Below, in pieces: positions 23,113-32,159 of a DNA stretch of 64,000 bases (position 1 is its first letter; each line of letters begins with the position of its first letter). A model generated the notes under the pieces. The model ran no database searches. It was not told where the DNA came from and saw only the letters and a list, made by a program, of their open reading frames with translations. The translations under genes were made by a program, and so were the position numbers. The stretch comes from Micromonospora cremea (GTDB lineage Bacteria > Actinomycetota > Actinomycetes > Mycobacteriales > Micromonosporaceae), in contig NZ_FSQT01000001.1 of the NCBI RefSeq assembly GCF_900143515.1, positions 2,728,001 through 2,792,000 on the forward strand, in the 5' to 3' direction.

Positions 23113-24258
23113 ATGGACGAGGCACTGCTCCGGAGCCTCACGCCGAGCGTGCTCACCGTCCTCGTCCGCCGCGGAGCCGACTTCGCGGCGGGCGAGGACG
23201 CCGTGCAGGACGCGCTGGTCGAGGCGGTCCGGGTCTGGCCGGCCGATCCGCCGCGGGACCCGAAGGGCTGGCTGGTCACCGTGGCCTGGCGCAAGTTCCT
23301 CGACGCGACGCGGGCGGACGCCGCCCGCCGCCGGCGTGAGGACCTCGTCGACGAGGAGCCGGCGCCCGGGCCGGCGCCCGCGGTGGACGACACGCTCCAG
23401 CTCTACTTCCTGTGCGCCCACCCGTCGCTGACGCCGTCGTCCGCGGTCGCGCTCACGCTGCGCGCCGTCGGCGGGCTGACCACCCGCCAGATCGCCCAGG
23501 CCTACCTGGTGCCCGAGGCGACCATGGCGCAGCGCATCAGCCGGGCCAAGCGCACAGTCTCCGGCGTACGGTTCGACCAGCCCGGCGACGTCGCCACCGT
23601 GCTGCGCGTCCTCTATTTGGTCTTCAACGAGGGCTACTCCGGCGACGTCGACCTCGCCGCCGAAGCCATCCGGCTCACCCGGCAACTCGCGGCCGCGATC
23701 GACCACCCCGAGGTGGCGGGGCTGCTCGCCCTCATGCTGCTCCACCACGCCCGCCGGGCCACCCGGACCGCGCCCGACGGCAGCCTGGTGCCGCTCGCCG
23801 AACAGGACCGCGGCCGATGGGACACCAGGTCGATCGCCGAGGGCGTCGAGATCCTGCAGGCGGCCCTCGCCCGCGACCGGCTGGGCGAGTTCCAGGCCCA
23901 GGCCGCCATCGCGGCCCTGCACGCTGACGCACCCACCGCCGAGGAGACCGACTGGGTGCAGATCGTCGAGTGGTACGACGAGCTCGCACGCCTGACCGAC
24001 AACCCGGTCGTCCGGCTCAACCGCGCAGTGGCCGTCGGCGAGGCCGACGGACCGCGCGCCGGTCTGGCGGCGCTCGCGGCGCTGAACGACGCGTTCCCCC
24101 GTCACACGGCGGTGGCGGCGTACCTCCACGAACGCGACGGCGATCTGGACAGGGCGGCACGGCTGTACGTCGAGGCGGCCAAGAAGGCCCCGAACCTTGC
24201 CGAGCGCGACCACCTGACGCGCCAGGCCGCCCGGCTCAACGCCCGCCGGTGTCGCTGA
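23113..24258 (+). CDS. ECF42-type sigma factor with C-terminal TPR-like extension
   Basis: A 381-residue sigma factor of the DUF6596 type. Regions 2 (about 10-75: EDAVQDALVEAVRVW) and 4 (about 95-155: LTLRAVGGLTTRQIAQAYLVPEATMAQRISRAKRT) are followed by a long helical extension (165-381) with FNEGYSG and tandem helices ending ERDHLTRQAARLNARRC. In ECF42 the extension, not an anti-sigma factor, sets activity. It follows the DGPF gene and overlaps the convergent oxidoreductase gene by 23 bases at its 3' end. Confidence 0.93.
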   Translation: MDEALLRSLTPSVLTVLVRRGADFAAGEDAVQDALVEAVRVWPADPPRDPKGWLVTVAWRKFLDATRADAARRRREDLVDEEPAPGPAPAVDDTLQLYFLCAHPSLTPSSAVALTLRAVGGLTTRQIAQAYLVPEATMAQRISRAKRTVSGVRFDQPGDVATVLRVLYLVFNEGYSGDVDLAAEAIRLTRQLAAAIDHPEVAGLLALMLLHHARRATRTAPDGSLVPLAEQDRGRWDTRSIAEGVEILQAALARDRLGEFQAQAAIAALHADAPTAEETDWVQIVEWYDELARLTDNPVVRLNRAVAVGEADGPRAGLAALAALNDAFPRHTAVAAYLHERDGDLDRAARLYVEAAKKAPNLAERDHLTRQAARLNARRCR

Positions 24259-25231
24259 CGGGCGCCTGCCTCCTGGGTTCATCGTCATGTGCCTGCCTGT
24301 CGTCGCTGACGATGAGGGCGATCTTGCCTCGACGGGAGCCTTCACCTGCGGCGGTGTGCGCGGCGGCAGCTTGGTCGAGGGGAAACACTGTCTCGATCGG
24401 CATCCGGAAGCGGCCCTCAACGAACAGTGCCGCTGCCTCGGCAAGGCCGTGGCGTCCGTCGGGTTCGCCCCCGAGCTGTCCCGTCGAGATGCGGACGCTG
24501 TGCCGGGCCGCGGCGAAGTCGGCGAGGGTCACCACCTTCGCGGGGGCGCCGGTGATCTCGATCAGTTCCGGAAGCGAGCCCGCCCCGGCGATGTCGAGTG
24601 CGCGGTCGACCTTGGTCACGCCGAGTGCGGCGATGCGGTGTTGAAGGCCCGGGCCGTACGTGGTCGGGGTCGCGCCCAGCTCGGTCATGAAGGCGTGGTT
24701 GTCGGACCGTCCGGTCCCGATGACGTGTGCGCCGCGTGCGGCGGCGAGTTGAACGGCGGCACTGCCGACACCGCCGGCGGCGCCGTCGATGACGATGCTC
24801 ATTCCTTCGCGGAGGTCGAGGAGGTTGAGGGCCCGGGTGGCGGTTTCGATGCTTGATCCTGCGGCTCCGGCTTGTGCCCACGGCATCGCGGCGGGCTTGT
24901 GGGTCCAGAGCCGCAATACCGCGAATTCGGCGTGGGCGCCGCCGAGCCGGGCGACGTTCACGGTGCCGAACACTTCGTCGCCCGGGGCGACGGCCGTGAC
25001 ACCTGGACCGACCACGTCGACAACTCCGGCCGCGTCGACGCCCGGAATGTGCGGTAGCGACAGTCGCGTGCTCATCGGGGTGGTCCCGGACCGGAGGCCG
25101 AGATCAACGGGCGAGACTCCGCCTGCTCGCACCCGCACGCGGATCTCGCCGGCCCTGGGGGTTGGCGTGTCGGCGCTACCGACCTGGAGAACCTCGGGGC
25201 CGCCGAACTGGTGGAACTGAAGGGCGAACAC
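24236..25231 (-). CDS. Quinone reductase-like MDR oxidoreductase
   Basis: A 331-residue zinc-independent medium-chain reductase. It starts VFALQFHQFGGPEVLQV and has the NADPH loop GAAGGVGSAAVQLAAARGAHV and the closing GKIALIVSDD. The GTG at 25231 is preferred to the GTG at 25300 because GGAAAGGAAG precedes it and the family start matches. It is divergent from the TetR gene at 25333, whose product probably regulates it. The 3' end overlaps the convergent sigma-factor gene. Confidence 0.9.
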   Translation of the reverse strand: MFALQFHQFGGPEVLQVGSADTPTPRAGEIRVRVRAGGVSPVDLGLRSGTTPMSTRLSLPHIPGVDAAGVVDVVGPGVTAVAPGDEVFGTVNVARLGGAHAEFAVLRLWTHKPAAMPWAQAGAAGSSIETATRALNLLDLREGMSIVIDGAAGGVGSAAVQLAAARGAHVIGTGRSDNHAFMTELGATPTTYGPGLQHRIAALGVTKVDRALDIAGAGSLPELIEITGAPAKVVTLADFAAARHSVRISTGQLGGEPDGRHGLAEAAALFVEGRFRMPIETVFPLDQAAAAHTAAGEGSRRGKIALIVSDDRQAHDDEPRRQAPVSDTGGR

Positions 25232-25332
25232 TGCTTCCTTTCCGGGCCGGAGGATCCGGCTCCGCAGTACCGTAACGACTAAGCGGAGCAGGTGTTCCAC
25301 ATGCGGGCGAAGTGAGAAAGCAGGGGTACCGG

Positions 25333-25896
25333 ATGTCTCGGATCGAGCGCTCAGACGCTCGGGCGAACCGTGAACGCGTCGTGACCGCGGCGCGCGGCGC
25401 GTTCGCCGAGGGTGGGCTCGAGGTACCCGTCCGGGAGGTGGCTCGCCGTTCGGGTGTTGGTATCGCGACTGTCTACCGGCATTTCCCGACGCGGGCGGAC
25501 CTCGTCACGGCGGTGCTCTCCGAGCGGGTCGCTGTGTGCAGTGCCGAGATGCGCCAGGCGATGGCAGATCCTGATCCGTGGGGGGCGCTCTCCGGCACCA
25601 TTCTGCGGTTCGCGGACCGGCAGATACAGGACCGCGGGCTCAACGAGGCGCTGCTCGGATCGCACGAAGCCGGACTCGCGTTCAGACGGGAGCGGAAAGA
25701 GCATTCAGCCGCCCTCGAAACGCTCGTCGGACGGGCACACGCTGCGGGAGTCCTCCGCGAAGGTGTCGCGGTCGAAGACGTCCGAGTCGGCCTTGTGGCG
25801 ATCGCTTCCTTTCGGGCGCTGCCGCCTGAAAGGAGAGCTGTACTGATTCGAAGGCTGGGCAAACTACTGCTAGCGGGTCTCCGCGCTTCGAACTGA
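25333..25896 (+). CDS. TetR-family regulator
   Basis: A 187-residue repressor. The HTH spans about 8-55 (NRERVVTAARGAFAEGGLEV, then VGIATVYRHFPTRADL, a standard TetR recognition helix). The C-terminal part resembles SbtR-type domains. The start is placed at the ATG 25333 (MSRIERSDARANRE); an upstream GTG at 25312 is possible. It is divergent from the quinone reductase-like gene at 24236-25231, a common regulator-target layout. No clear palindrome was found between them. Confidence 0.9.
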   Translation: MSRIERSDARANRERVVTAARGAFAEGGLEVPVREVARRSGVGIATVYRHFPTRADLVTAVLSERVAVCSAEMRQAMADPDPWGALSGTILRFADRQIQDRGLNEALLGSHEAGLAFRRERKEHSAALETLVGRAHAAGVLREGVAVEDVRVGLVAIASFRALPPERRAVLIRRLGKLLLAGLRASN

Positions 25897-26025
25897 TGCC
25901 GTGTGGCCTCCGGTACCGGTGCAGGCGGCTGACAGAGGTCGCACAGCCACCCCATCGCCATACGAGGGGGGCCCGACGCACTAACATTGCCGCGGTCCGG
26001 GACGGCTCTGCTGAAACGAGGCAAA

Positions 26026-26739
26026 ATGCGTTGGCTGCGGCGGTTGCTGGGCGGTGGGCGGGTCCAGCTCGATCCGGGGCGGCAGCAGGCGCTGCTACGG
26101 GAGGTCCAGCACCGGTACGGCGCCCACGCGCAGATCCGGTTTCCCGAGCAGGTCGAGGCGGTCACCGGGATGCTGAACGGCGACGACGGCCTGGTGGTGG
26201 CAGCCCGGATCGTGAGCCAGGTCGCCGACGAGGCCCACGTGGACCTACAGGCCCAGGCCCACGAGTTTCACCGACGTACGGGCAGGCGGCTCCTGGTGCA
26301 CCGCCGGAACTACCGGCCGCTGTGGTCGGAGGCCGGCCCGGCCCTGCGGTGGCCACTGTTCGCGTTGCCGTGCGGCTTCCACCCATACGCGCAGGTGGCC
26401 GCCGCCGTCGCGGTGGTCGGCAGCCGGGCGCCCCGGCTCCACCGGGTGACCGACCCGAACCCGCTCCTGACCCGCGTGTTCGAGGTGCTCGACCTCACCA
26501 CCGCCGGCTGGGAGTACGGCCGGGTGCGGGTGGACACCGACGCCGCCGCCCTGGCCGATCGACTGATCTCGACCGCCGGGCAGGTCCTCGCAGCCATGGA
26601 CGACCCGCCCCGGCTGCCACCTGCGGTCCGTGAGCTGATGCGCCGCAACAACACCCTCGGCGTGCACGATCCGACCGGCCCTCGGGCGGTAGGCGGGATC
26701 AATCTTGGCGCGACGATGCGGGAGCGTCTCCTGGTCTGA
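26026..26739 (+). CDS. Hypothetical protein, 237 residues
   Basis: No family is recognised. It begins with a basic segment (MRWLRRLLGGGRVQL) and continues as a soluble protein. Tryptophan- and proline-containing segments (YRPLWSEAGPALRWPLFALPCGFHPYAQ) sit mid-protein, and it ends with RRNNTLGVHDPTGPRAVGG. Codon use matches its neighbours and GAGG precedes the ATG, so it is likely a real gene. It is convergent with the OsmC gene. Confidence 0.65.
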   Translation: MRWLRRLLGGGRVQLDPGRQQALLREVQHRYGAHAQIRFPEQVEAVTGMLNGDDGLVVAARIVSQVADEAHVDLQAQAHEFHRRTGRRLLVHRRNYRPLWSEAGPALRWPLFALPCGFHPYAQVAAAVAVVGSRAPRLHRVTDPNPLLTRVFEVLDLTTAGWEYGRVRVDTDAAALADRLISTAGQVLAAMDDPPRLPPAVRELMRRNNTLGVHDPTGPRAVGGINLGATMRERLLV

Positions 26740-26802
26740 AGACGCCACGCCCGGACCGGCTGCCCGAGGGTTGGTCGAACGCCTCGCCGCCGCCCGGAGA
26801 CC

Positions 26803-27246
26803 TCAGTCCCCGGTGGGCCCGGCAGTCTCGACGATCGAGACGGGAGTGCCCAGTTCGACGGTACGGGAGACGGTGCAGAGCCGTTCGTGCGACTGCTGCA
26901 GCGACCGGGGCAGCGCCTCGCGCGCCCTGTCGCCGTCCGCGCCCGCCGGAAACGTCACGGTGAACTCGACCCTCAGGTTCTGCATCCGGTTTCCTCCGGC
27001 CTCGTCCCGGATCTTGTCGCCGGTGACTTCGACGGAGAACTGGGTCGGCTCCGCGCGGCGGCTGGTGATGTGGTCCACGTCTATCGCGGTGCAACCACCG
27101 ATGGCAGCCAGAAGCAGTTCCACCGGCGTAAAGCTGGCGCCCTCGCCCGCGCCCATCGACATCTCTCCGCCGCGGACGTTCCGCGCGACGTAGTTCCCCA
27201 TGCTGGTCCGCTCGATCTCCACCGAGCGGAAGGTGTCATCACTCAT
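26803..27246 (-). CDS. OsmC-family peroxide-type protein
   Basis: A 147-residue OsmC/Ohr-superfamily protein. The two redox cysteines are in AAIGGCTAIDVDHI and HERLCTVSRT, as expected for thiol peroxidases that reduce organic hydroperoxides. The wide spacing and FTPVELLLAAIGGC fit the OsmC rather than the Ohr branch. It stands alone between a hypothetical gene and a VOC gene that runs in the same direction. Confidence 0.92.
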   Translation of the reverse strand: MSDDTFRSVEIERTSMGNYVARNVRGGEMSMGAGEGASFTPVELLLAAIGGCTAIDVDHITSRRAEPTQFSVEVTGDKIRDEAGGNRMQNLRVEFTVTFPAGADGDRAREALPRSLQQSHERLCTVSRTVELGTPVSIVETAGPTGD

Positions 27247-27308
27247 GACAGGAAACTACCCAGGCCACCTGGCCCTTGAGCCACCGACCCGGCCGGCCCA
27301 TCCTGGAA

Positions 27309-27707
27309 TCAGACGTCGGCTTCGAGGGCGAAGGTGTTGCCGTCCGGATCCTGGAACCACGCGATACGTCCACCACCGGCCCGAGCGGTGATCCCCTTGG
27401 CGTCGTGCTCGAACTGGTCGTAGCGGGTGAACTCGACGCCGGACGAGGTGAGCTCGTCGACGATCTGGTCGATGTCGTCGACGTACCACGTCGCCAGTGT
27501 CGCCGAGGTCTTCCCGGCAGTGGCCGACTGGTACACGTTCAGCGCCGGCCCGCCACCTGAACCATAGACGCGGCTGCCGTCGGCGATGGTGGCGCTGGGG
27601 CCGGACCGCAGCACCTGTAGGCCCAGTTTGCCTTCGTAGAACGCGACCGCCTCTCGGATGTCGGACACGGCGATCGAAGTTCTGAGGTGGTACCTGTTCA
27701 AGGGCAT
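27309..27707 (-). CDS. VOC (glyoxalase/bleomycin-resistance fold) protein
   Basis: A 132-residue VOC protein. It has the paired beta-alpha-beta-beta-beta modules: RTSIAVSDIREAVAFYEGKLGL at the start and the late RIAWFQDPDGNTFALE, where the Glu is a metal-ligand position. The substrate is unknown. The ATG at 27707 has AAGGTGG upstream; the longer frame upstream lacks homology. It lies 62 bases upstream of OsmC in the same direction. Confidence 0.9.
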   Translation of the reverse strand: MPLNRYHLRTSIAVSDIREAVAFYEGKLGLQVLRSGPSATIADGSRVYGSGGGPALNVYQSATAGKTSATLATWYVDDIDQIVDELTSSGVEFTRYDQFEHDAKGITARAGGGRIAWFQDPDGNTFALEADV

Positions 27708-27781
27708 GAACCACCTTCCCACGCGAGCAGTGGGCCTGCGGCCTTGACCTTGACGCTGCGTCAACCCTCCATGCTGCTGTC

Positions 27782-27913
27782 ATGAGCATTCCGCCAACAA
27801 CTGATCAGGTCGAGCGGCCCGCGATACACGTGCAGGGCCTGGAGAAGTCGTTCAAGCATTTGAAGGTGTCGGCTCCGGGAGATCGGGACGTCATAGCGGA
27901 TGGTGGAGGCTGA
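27782..27913 (+). pseudogene. Truncated ABC-transporter ATPase start (DrrA-like)
   Basis: The first 29 codons (MSIPPTTDQVERPAIHVQGL then EKSFKHLKV) match the start of drug-resistance-type ABC ATPases, where the next residues are normally 'LRGVDF' and a Walker A motif. Here the sequence switches to unrelated codons and stops at 27913. The Walker A and all later motifs are absent, so this is a 5' remnant left by a deletion. Confidence 0.55.
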
Positions 27914-28289
27914 GCGGGACGGGTGGATCCTGGTTGCGGCGCGCTGGCCCGATCGCATCATCGAGTGGATGCCCGGGAAAATCGCCCAGCTCGATGACCC
28001 GCAGGTCGTCCGGCTCTATCGGGTGCTGTCGGAGATCTTCGAGAGTGACGCAGACGACGACCCGCGCCTGGCGGAAGCCGCCGACATCATGGCCTGCCTG
28101 GCAGAGCAGGCATACGCCTCCGGCGAGATCAACCTTGGCGAGGAGGCTTACGACGATCTCCCGCATGACCTGCTGGACGCGCTTGCCGTCGAGTCCGACC
28201 CGCGGGTGGAGCGGCTGCTGGAGCTGATGCGCGAGCGTGGCTGGTCCGGTTGGAACCGAATGGAGCGGCTGGCGGAGCCGCCCGACTAA
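27900..28289 (+). CDS. Hypothetical acidic protein, 129 residues
   Basis: A soluble, acidic helical protein (DDPQVVRLYRVLSEIFESDA, LRERGWSGWNRMERL-like end). No family is recognised. There is no good ribosome site before the ATG at 27900, and an in-frame stop lies two codons upstream, next to the break point of the ABC remnant. The gene may therefore be truncated at its 5' end or depend on a weak start. Confidence 0.5.
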   Translation: MVEAERDGWILVAARWPDRIIEWMPGKIAQLDDPQVVRLYRVLSEIFESDADDDPRLAEAADIMACLAEQAYASGEINLGEEAYDDLPHDLLDALAVESDPRVERLLELMRERGWSGWNRMERLAEPPD

Positions 28290-28373
28290 CCTCCGGGCGG
28301 CGTTCCACACCTGGATGTCGACTACCGAGGCGGGCGCGGCAAGCGCGAACACCGGGACACTATCCTCCCGGCC

Positions 28374-29885
28374 ATGACTTCGATCTCACCAGATCGGCGC
28401 GGTTTCGACTCCGCCCTGGACCCCTCGGCGGAGCAGATCCGGGACATGGTTGCCCACGCTGTCGACTGGGTCGCCGCCTACCACGACTCCGTCCGTGACC
28501 TGCCCATAGCCCCGCGAACCTCCGCCGCCGGGCTGAAGGATCTGCTCGCCGAGCCACTGCCCGTCGAGGGCCGGGACTTCGCCGACCTGCTCAGGGTCTT
28601 TCGTGAGGTGGTCGTACCCGGCACCCGGCACAACGGGCACCCCCGCTTCTTCGGGTATGTCTCGGCCCCGGGTACCGCCGTCGCCGCGGTGGCCGACTTA
28701 CTCGCGTCGACGCTGAACGCGAACCTCACCGCGTGGCGTTCGGCACCGGCTCCCGCCGAGCTGGAACACGTGGTCATCGACTGGATCAAGGAGGCCCTCG
28801 GCTGCGACCCGGGCGCCGGTGGCCTGCTCACGAGTGGCGGCTCGATGGCCAACTTCACCGCCCTCGCCGCCGCCCGACACCGCCACTGCGGCGACACGGT
28901 CGCCACCCACGGCATGGCCGCCCACCCGGCGCCGCTGCGCGTCTACGCGTCCACCGAGACCCACCACTCGATCCACAAGGCCGCCGCGCTGCTCGGCATA
29001 GGGCGGACCAACGTCCGCGAGATCCAGGTGGACGCTCACTTCCGGATGGACGTCGACGCCCTCGTCCGCACCATCGAGGAAGACCGGATCGCCGGGGCGG
29101 AACCATTCTGCGTCGTGGCGAACGCGGGCACCGTCGTCACCGGCGCGGTCGACCCGCTCGCCGACATAGCGGCGGTCGCCCGGGGGTACGGGCTGTGGAT
29201 GCACGTCGACGCTTGCTATGGCGGCTTCGCGCGGCTCGCCCCCTCGACCCGTCCGCTCTTCGACGGCTTGTCGGAGGCCGACTCGATCGCCCTCGACCCA
29301 CACAAATGGCTCTACCTGCCCGCAGACTGCGGATGCCTCATCTACCGCGACCCCGAGGCGGCACGGCCCGCCTTCAGCTTGGACGCCGACTACACCAGGG
29401 TCATGCAGACCGAACCGGCCGAGGCCTTCGCCTTCTGGGACTACGGCCCGGACCTTTCTCGGCGTTTCCGGGCGCTCAAGGTCTGGATGACGCTGGCGCA
29501 CGCCGGGTCGCGAGCGGTCGGCGACGCGATCGAGAGCAACATCGACTGCGCCCGTCACCTGGCCGAGCTCATCGACGGCAGCGACGACTTCGAGTTGCTC
29601 GCGCCGGTCGAACTCTCCATCTTCTGCTTCCGCTACCTGCCGCCGAGCGCACAAGCCGGCTCGCGGTCGCAGACCGATGAGGAGCAACTCGACCGCCTCA
29701 ACGAACGAATCATGGCGGTACTGCAGCAAGGCGGCAGCTCGTACCTGTCGAACGCGACCATCAACGGTCGCTTCGCGCTGCGCGGCTGCGTGCTCAATTA
29801 CCGCACCACCCGACACGACATGCAGATCCTGCTCGACGACGTACGCCGCGCTGCCGAGCAGGTGGCCGAGGAGACACACCCTTGA
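28374..29885 (+). CDS. Group II PLP-dependent decarboxylase (aromatic-amino-acid type)
   Basis: A 503-residue enzyme of the Dopa/tyrosine/tryptophan decarboxylase family. The PLP lysine is in ALDPHKWLYLPADCG, the cofactor-stacking His in STETHHSIHKAA and the PLP Asp in WMHVDACYGGFA. The ring substrate cannot be fixed from sequence; glutamate-type enzymes are less similar. The ATG at 28374 follows a weak site. It is a single gene; no partner transporter is adjacent. Confidence 0.92.
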   Translation: MTSISPDRRGFDSALDPSAEQIRDMVAHAVDWVAAYHDSVRDLPIAPRTSAAGLKDLLAEPLPVEGRDFADLLRVFREVVVPGTRHNGHPRFFGYVSAPGTAVAAVADLLASTLNANLTAWRSAPAPAELEHVVIDWIKEALGCDPGAGGLLTSGGSMANFTALAAARHRHCGDTVATHGMAAHPAPLRVYASTETHHSIHKAAALLGIGRTNVREIQVDAHFRMDVDALVRTIEEDRIAGAEPFCVVANAGTVVTGAVDPLADIAAVARGYGLWMHVDACYGGFARLAPSTRPLFDGLSEADSIALDPHKWLYLPADCGCLIYRDPEAARPAFSLDADYTRVMQTEPAEAFAFWDYGPDLSRRFRALKVWMTLAHAGSRAVGDAIESNIDCARHLAELIDGSDDFELLAPVELSIFCFRYLPPSAQAGSRSQTDEEQLDRLNERIMAVLQQGGSSYLSNATINGRFALRGCVLNYRTTRHDMQILLDDVRRAAEQVAEETHP

Positions 29886-30198
29886 CCGTCGGCGGTCGGC
29901 GTATACGGGCCTGATGGTGGCGCATGTGCGAGTCCGGCACGTGGGTGAGCGAGGTTCACGTGCGGTGGTGCCGCCTTCCTGGGTTCCGGAGGGGCGGCAG
30001 ACGCCACCAGGGCCACCACAACAGACCTCCATCGAGGTCGACCGGGCGCTCGACGAGGAAGTGTGTTCGCGGGCGACCTAGCGCGCTGGAGGGCCTGGAC
30101 GCGGAACTGGACGAGTGGCACCCTCGCCAGTTCCGCGGCAGAGCCGACCATGACCATGAGCAGGCGGTTTATGCCGGCCCGGTGGGGTAATTCTCGCC
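29886..30198 (+). other. Intergenic stretch without a supported gene
   Basis: Two short open frames (29914-30081 and 29924-30190) occur on the plus strand, but their composition is Arg/Gly/Pro-rich and neither has a ribosome site or known motif. Nothing else is seen except the probable upstream region of the FUSC-type gene. Confidence 0.4.
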
Positions 30199-31362
30199 AT
30201 GGCTGCTGACCGGAGGGATGTCTCCCGTCCCGACGCCGCTGCCGGCTTTGCCAGAGGTACGGCGGCGAAGGCTCGGCGTCGCGCTGGCGAGGCGGGACGG
30301 CTGAGGCTGCGGCTGTTCTCCGTCATCCTGCTCGTCGCCGCTCAGTGCGGGCTCGCTGCGGCCTTGTCCTGGGGTTTGGCGCACCACATTCTCGACCGCC
30401 CTTCGCCGATCTTCGCGCCGAGCGCGGCCGTCGGGACGATCGTCGCAGCCCTTGGGCAGCGCGCCCGACGCACCGCGGAACTGATGCTCGGCGTGGGGGT
30501 CGGCCTGGTGGTCAGTGACCTCCTGGTGCGGATCCTCGGCTTCGGGCTCTGGCAGATCGGCCTGGTGGTTGCGCTGGCCATCGCCGTCGCCCTGCTGGCG
30601 AGCGGGCACAGCGGAGCGCTGGTTGCCCAGGCCGGCGGCACGGCCGTGCTGATCGCCACGTTCGCCCAGGTCGAGCGGGGCCTCCAGTGGGCGCGGATCG
30701 TCGACGCCGCCGTGGGGGGCGTCATCGCCCTGGCGGTGGTCGCGCTCCTGCTACCCATCAATCCGATGCGCATCCTCGAGCGCGCCACCGCACCGGTCGC
30801 CGAAACCCTGCGCACGCAACTGCGGGAGGTGGCCCACGCACTGACGGAGGGTGATCGGGACCGGGCGATGCGCGCACTGGATCAGCTGAGTGCCATGGAT
30901 CCCGACCTGGAACGCATGCACGAGGCCCTGGGCGGCGCGGAGGAGGTCACGGTGATTGCCCCGGCGCGCTGGCAACGCCGTCTCGATGTCGAGCACTACC
31001 AGGCCGGTATCCCGCACATCGATCGGGTGAGCCTTGAGGCCCGCGAGCTGGCCCGGTGGGCGGTGACCACGCTGGAGTACGACGAACCGGTGCCGGAGGA
31101 ACTCCCGGCAGCCGTGGAGAGACTCGCCGAGGCGGTGCTCCTGCTCAGGCGGGAGGCGGGGGCAGGTCGACCCTTCGACCAGACGTACGAGGCGGTGTTG
31201 GACGGCGCGCGACTGGCCGGCCAGGCTTACCGCAACGGGCGTAAGCCGTACTCCGACGCCATGGTGATCCAGCTACGCACGATGGCCAGCGACCTGCTCC
31301 GCGCGACCGGCTACGAGCCGGAGACTGCGAACCGGATCGTGCGCGAGGCCAGCACGGTCTAG
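30199..31362 (+). CDS. FUSC/aromatic-acid-exporter-like membrane protein
   Basis: A 387-residue inner-membrane protein. The N-terminal half has five or six hydrophobic helices (from about residue 38 to 185: LFSVILLVAAQCGLAAALSW, GVGVGLVVSDLLVRIL and others), followed by a helical cytosolic domain of about 190 residues. This arrangement matches the FUSC/ArAE family of putative aromatic-compound exporters. It lies next to the aromatic catabolic operon but is separated from it by the convergent TetR gene. A truncated copy of its cytosolic half is at 6125-6919. Confidence 0.85.
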   Translation: MAADRRDVSRPDAAAGFARGTAAKARRRAGEAGRLRLRLFSVILLVAAQCGLAAALSWGLAHHILDRPSPIFAPSAAVGTIVAALGQRARRTAELMLGVGVGLVVSDLLVRILGFGLWQIGLVVALAIAVALLASGHSGALVAQAGGTAVLIATFAQVERGLQWARIVDAAVGGVIALAVVALLLPINPMRILERATAPVAETLRTQLREVAHALTEGDRDRAMRALDQLSAMDPDLERMHEALGGAEEVTVIAPARWQRRLDVEHYQAGIPHIDRVSLEARELARWAVTTLEYDEPVPEELPAAVERLAEAVLLLRREAGAGRPFDQTYEAVLDGARLAGQAYRNGRKPYSDAMVIQLRTMASDLLRATGYEPETANRIVREASTV

Positions 31363-31388
31363 ATCGTCCGACGGGCGATGCGCCCCTC

Positions 31389-32021
31389 TCAGAACCGGGG
31401 CAGCGGGCGCTGACAGATCTCGCGGGCGTCCTCTGGCGGAAGTCCGAGCATCCGCAGCACGTCCTCGGTGACCTGATCGGTGGCCGTGGCGTCGTCACGC
31501 TCAGGGTGGTCATGCAGCAGTTGCCCGAGGCACAGCGCGGCGCCGGCCACGGTCACCATCGCCAACTCCGGGTCGCGTACGCCGAACCGCCCCGCACGCA
31601 CGCCGTCTTCGATGTCGCGACGGGCTCGCGGCGCCAGGCCCTTGGCCGAGCCGGCCAGGGCCAGGCCGGTGTTGAGCAGGACCTTGCTCAGCTCGGGTTG
31701 TCGGCGGTGAAGGCGTCCGGTCAGCCGGAAGCTCTGCGCGAACACGTGGGCAGGGTCGTCCAGGCCGACTGTCAGCTCGTCGAGCAGGGCGCCGTAGCGA
31801 TCGAGGGCGTCCTCGACCGCCGCCCCGATGAGCTGCTCCCGGCTGTCGAAGTGGTTGTAGAACGACCCCATCCCCACGTCGGCGGCCTGGGTGAGTTCGA
31901 GGATCGGAACGTTCGGCTTGCCGGCGGCGATGAAGGTCTGGGCGGCGCGTACGAGCGCCGATCGGGTGTGCGCCTTCCGCCGTTCCAGCCGGTTGGGGGC
32001 GTGCCTGGTCTGCTGCGCCAT
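31389..32021 (-). CDS. TetR-family regulator of the aromatic operon
   Basis: A 210-residue repressor. The HTH is at about 18-63 (LVRAAQTFIAAGKPNVPILE, then VGMGSFYNHFDSREQLIGAA) and a helical ligand domain follows. It is divergent from the dioxygenase gene at 32160; the 138-bp gap holds two copies of the palindrome TGACGA-N2-TCGTCA, its probable binding sites. The likely inducer is an aromatic intermediate of the divergent operon (inference). Confidence 0.92.
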   Translation of the reverse strand: MAQQTRHAPNRLERRKAHTRSALVRAAQTFIAAGKPNVPILELTQAADVGMGSFYNHFDSREQLIGAAVEDALDRYGALLDELTVGLDDPAHVFAQSFRLTGRLHRRQPELSKVLLNTGLALAGSAKGLAPRARRDIEDGVRAGRFGVRDPELAMVTVAGAALCLGQLLHDHPERDDATATDQVTEDVLRMLGLPPEDAREICQRPLPRF

Positions 32022-32083
32022 GCCTGCGTGCTCCTCTCTCCCGCCTCGGCCTGCACCACCTTAACCCAGTCGGAACTCAGTGA

Positions 32084-32141
32084 TGACGAAATCGTCATAC
32101 GCCCTTGACTGCCGCTACTCTCGTAAGTGACGATTTCGTCA
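32084..32141. promoter_or_regulatory. Twin operators between TetR and aromatic operon
   Basis: Two 14-bp elements, TGACGAAATCGTCA (32084-32097) and its complement TGACGATTTCGTCA (32128-32141), have centres 44 bp apart (about four turns). On the plus strand the second ends 18 bases before the ATG of the dioxygenase gene and lies just upstream of its ribosome site. A TTGACT at 32105-32110 could be a -35 box, but no clear -10 follows. Confidence 0.85.
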
Positions 32142-32159
32142 ACTTGGAGGGAGCGGGAC

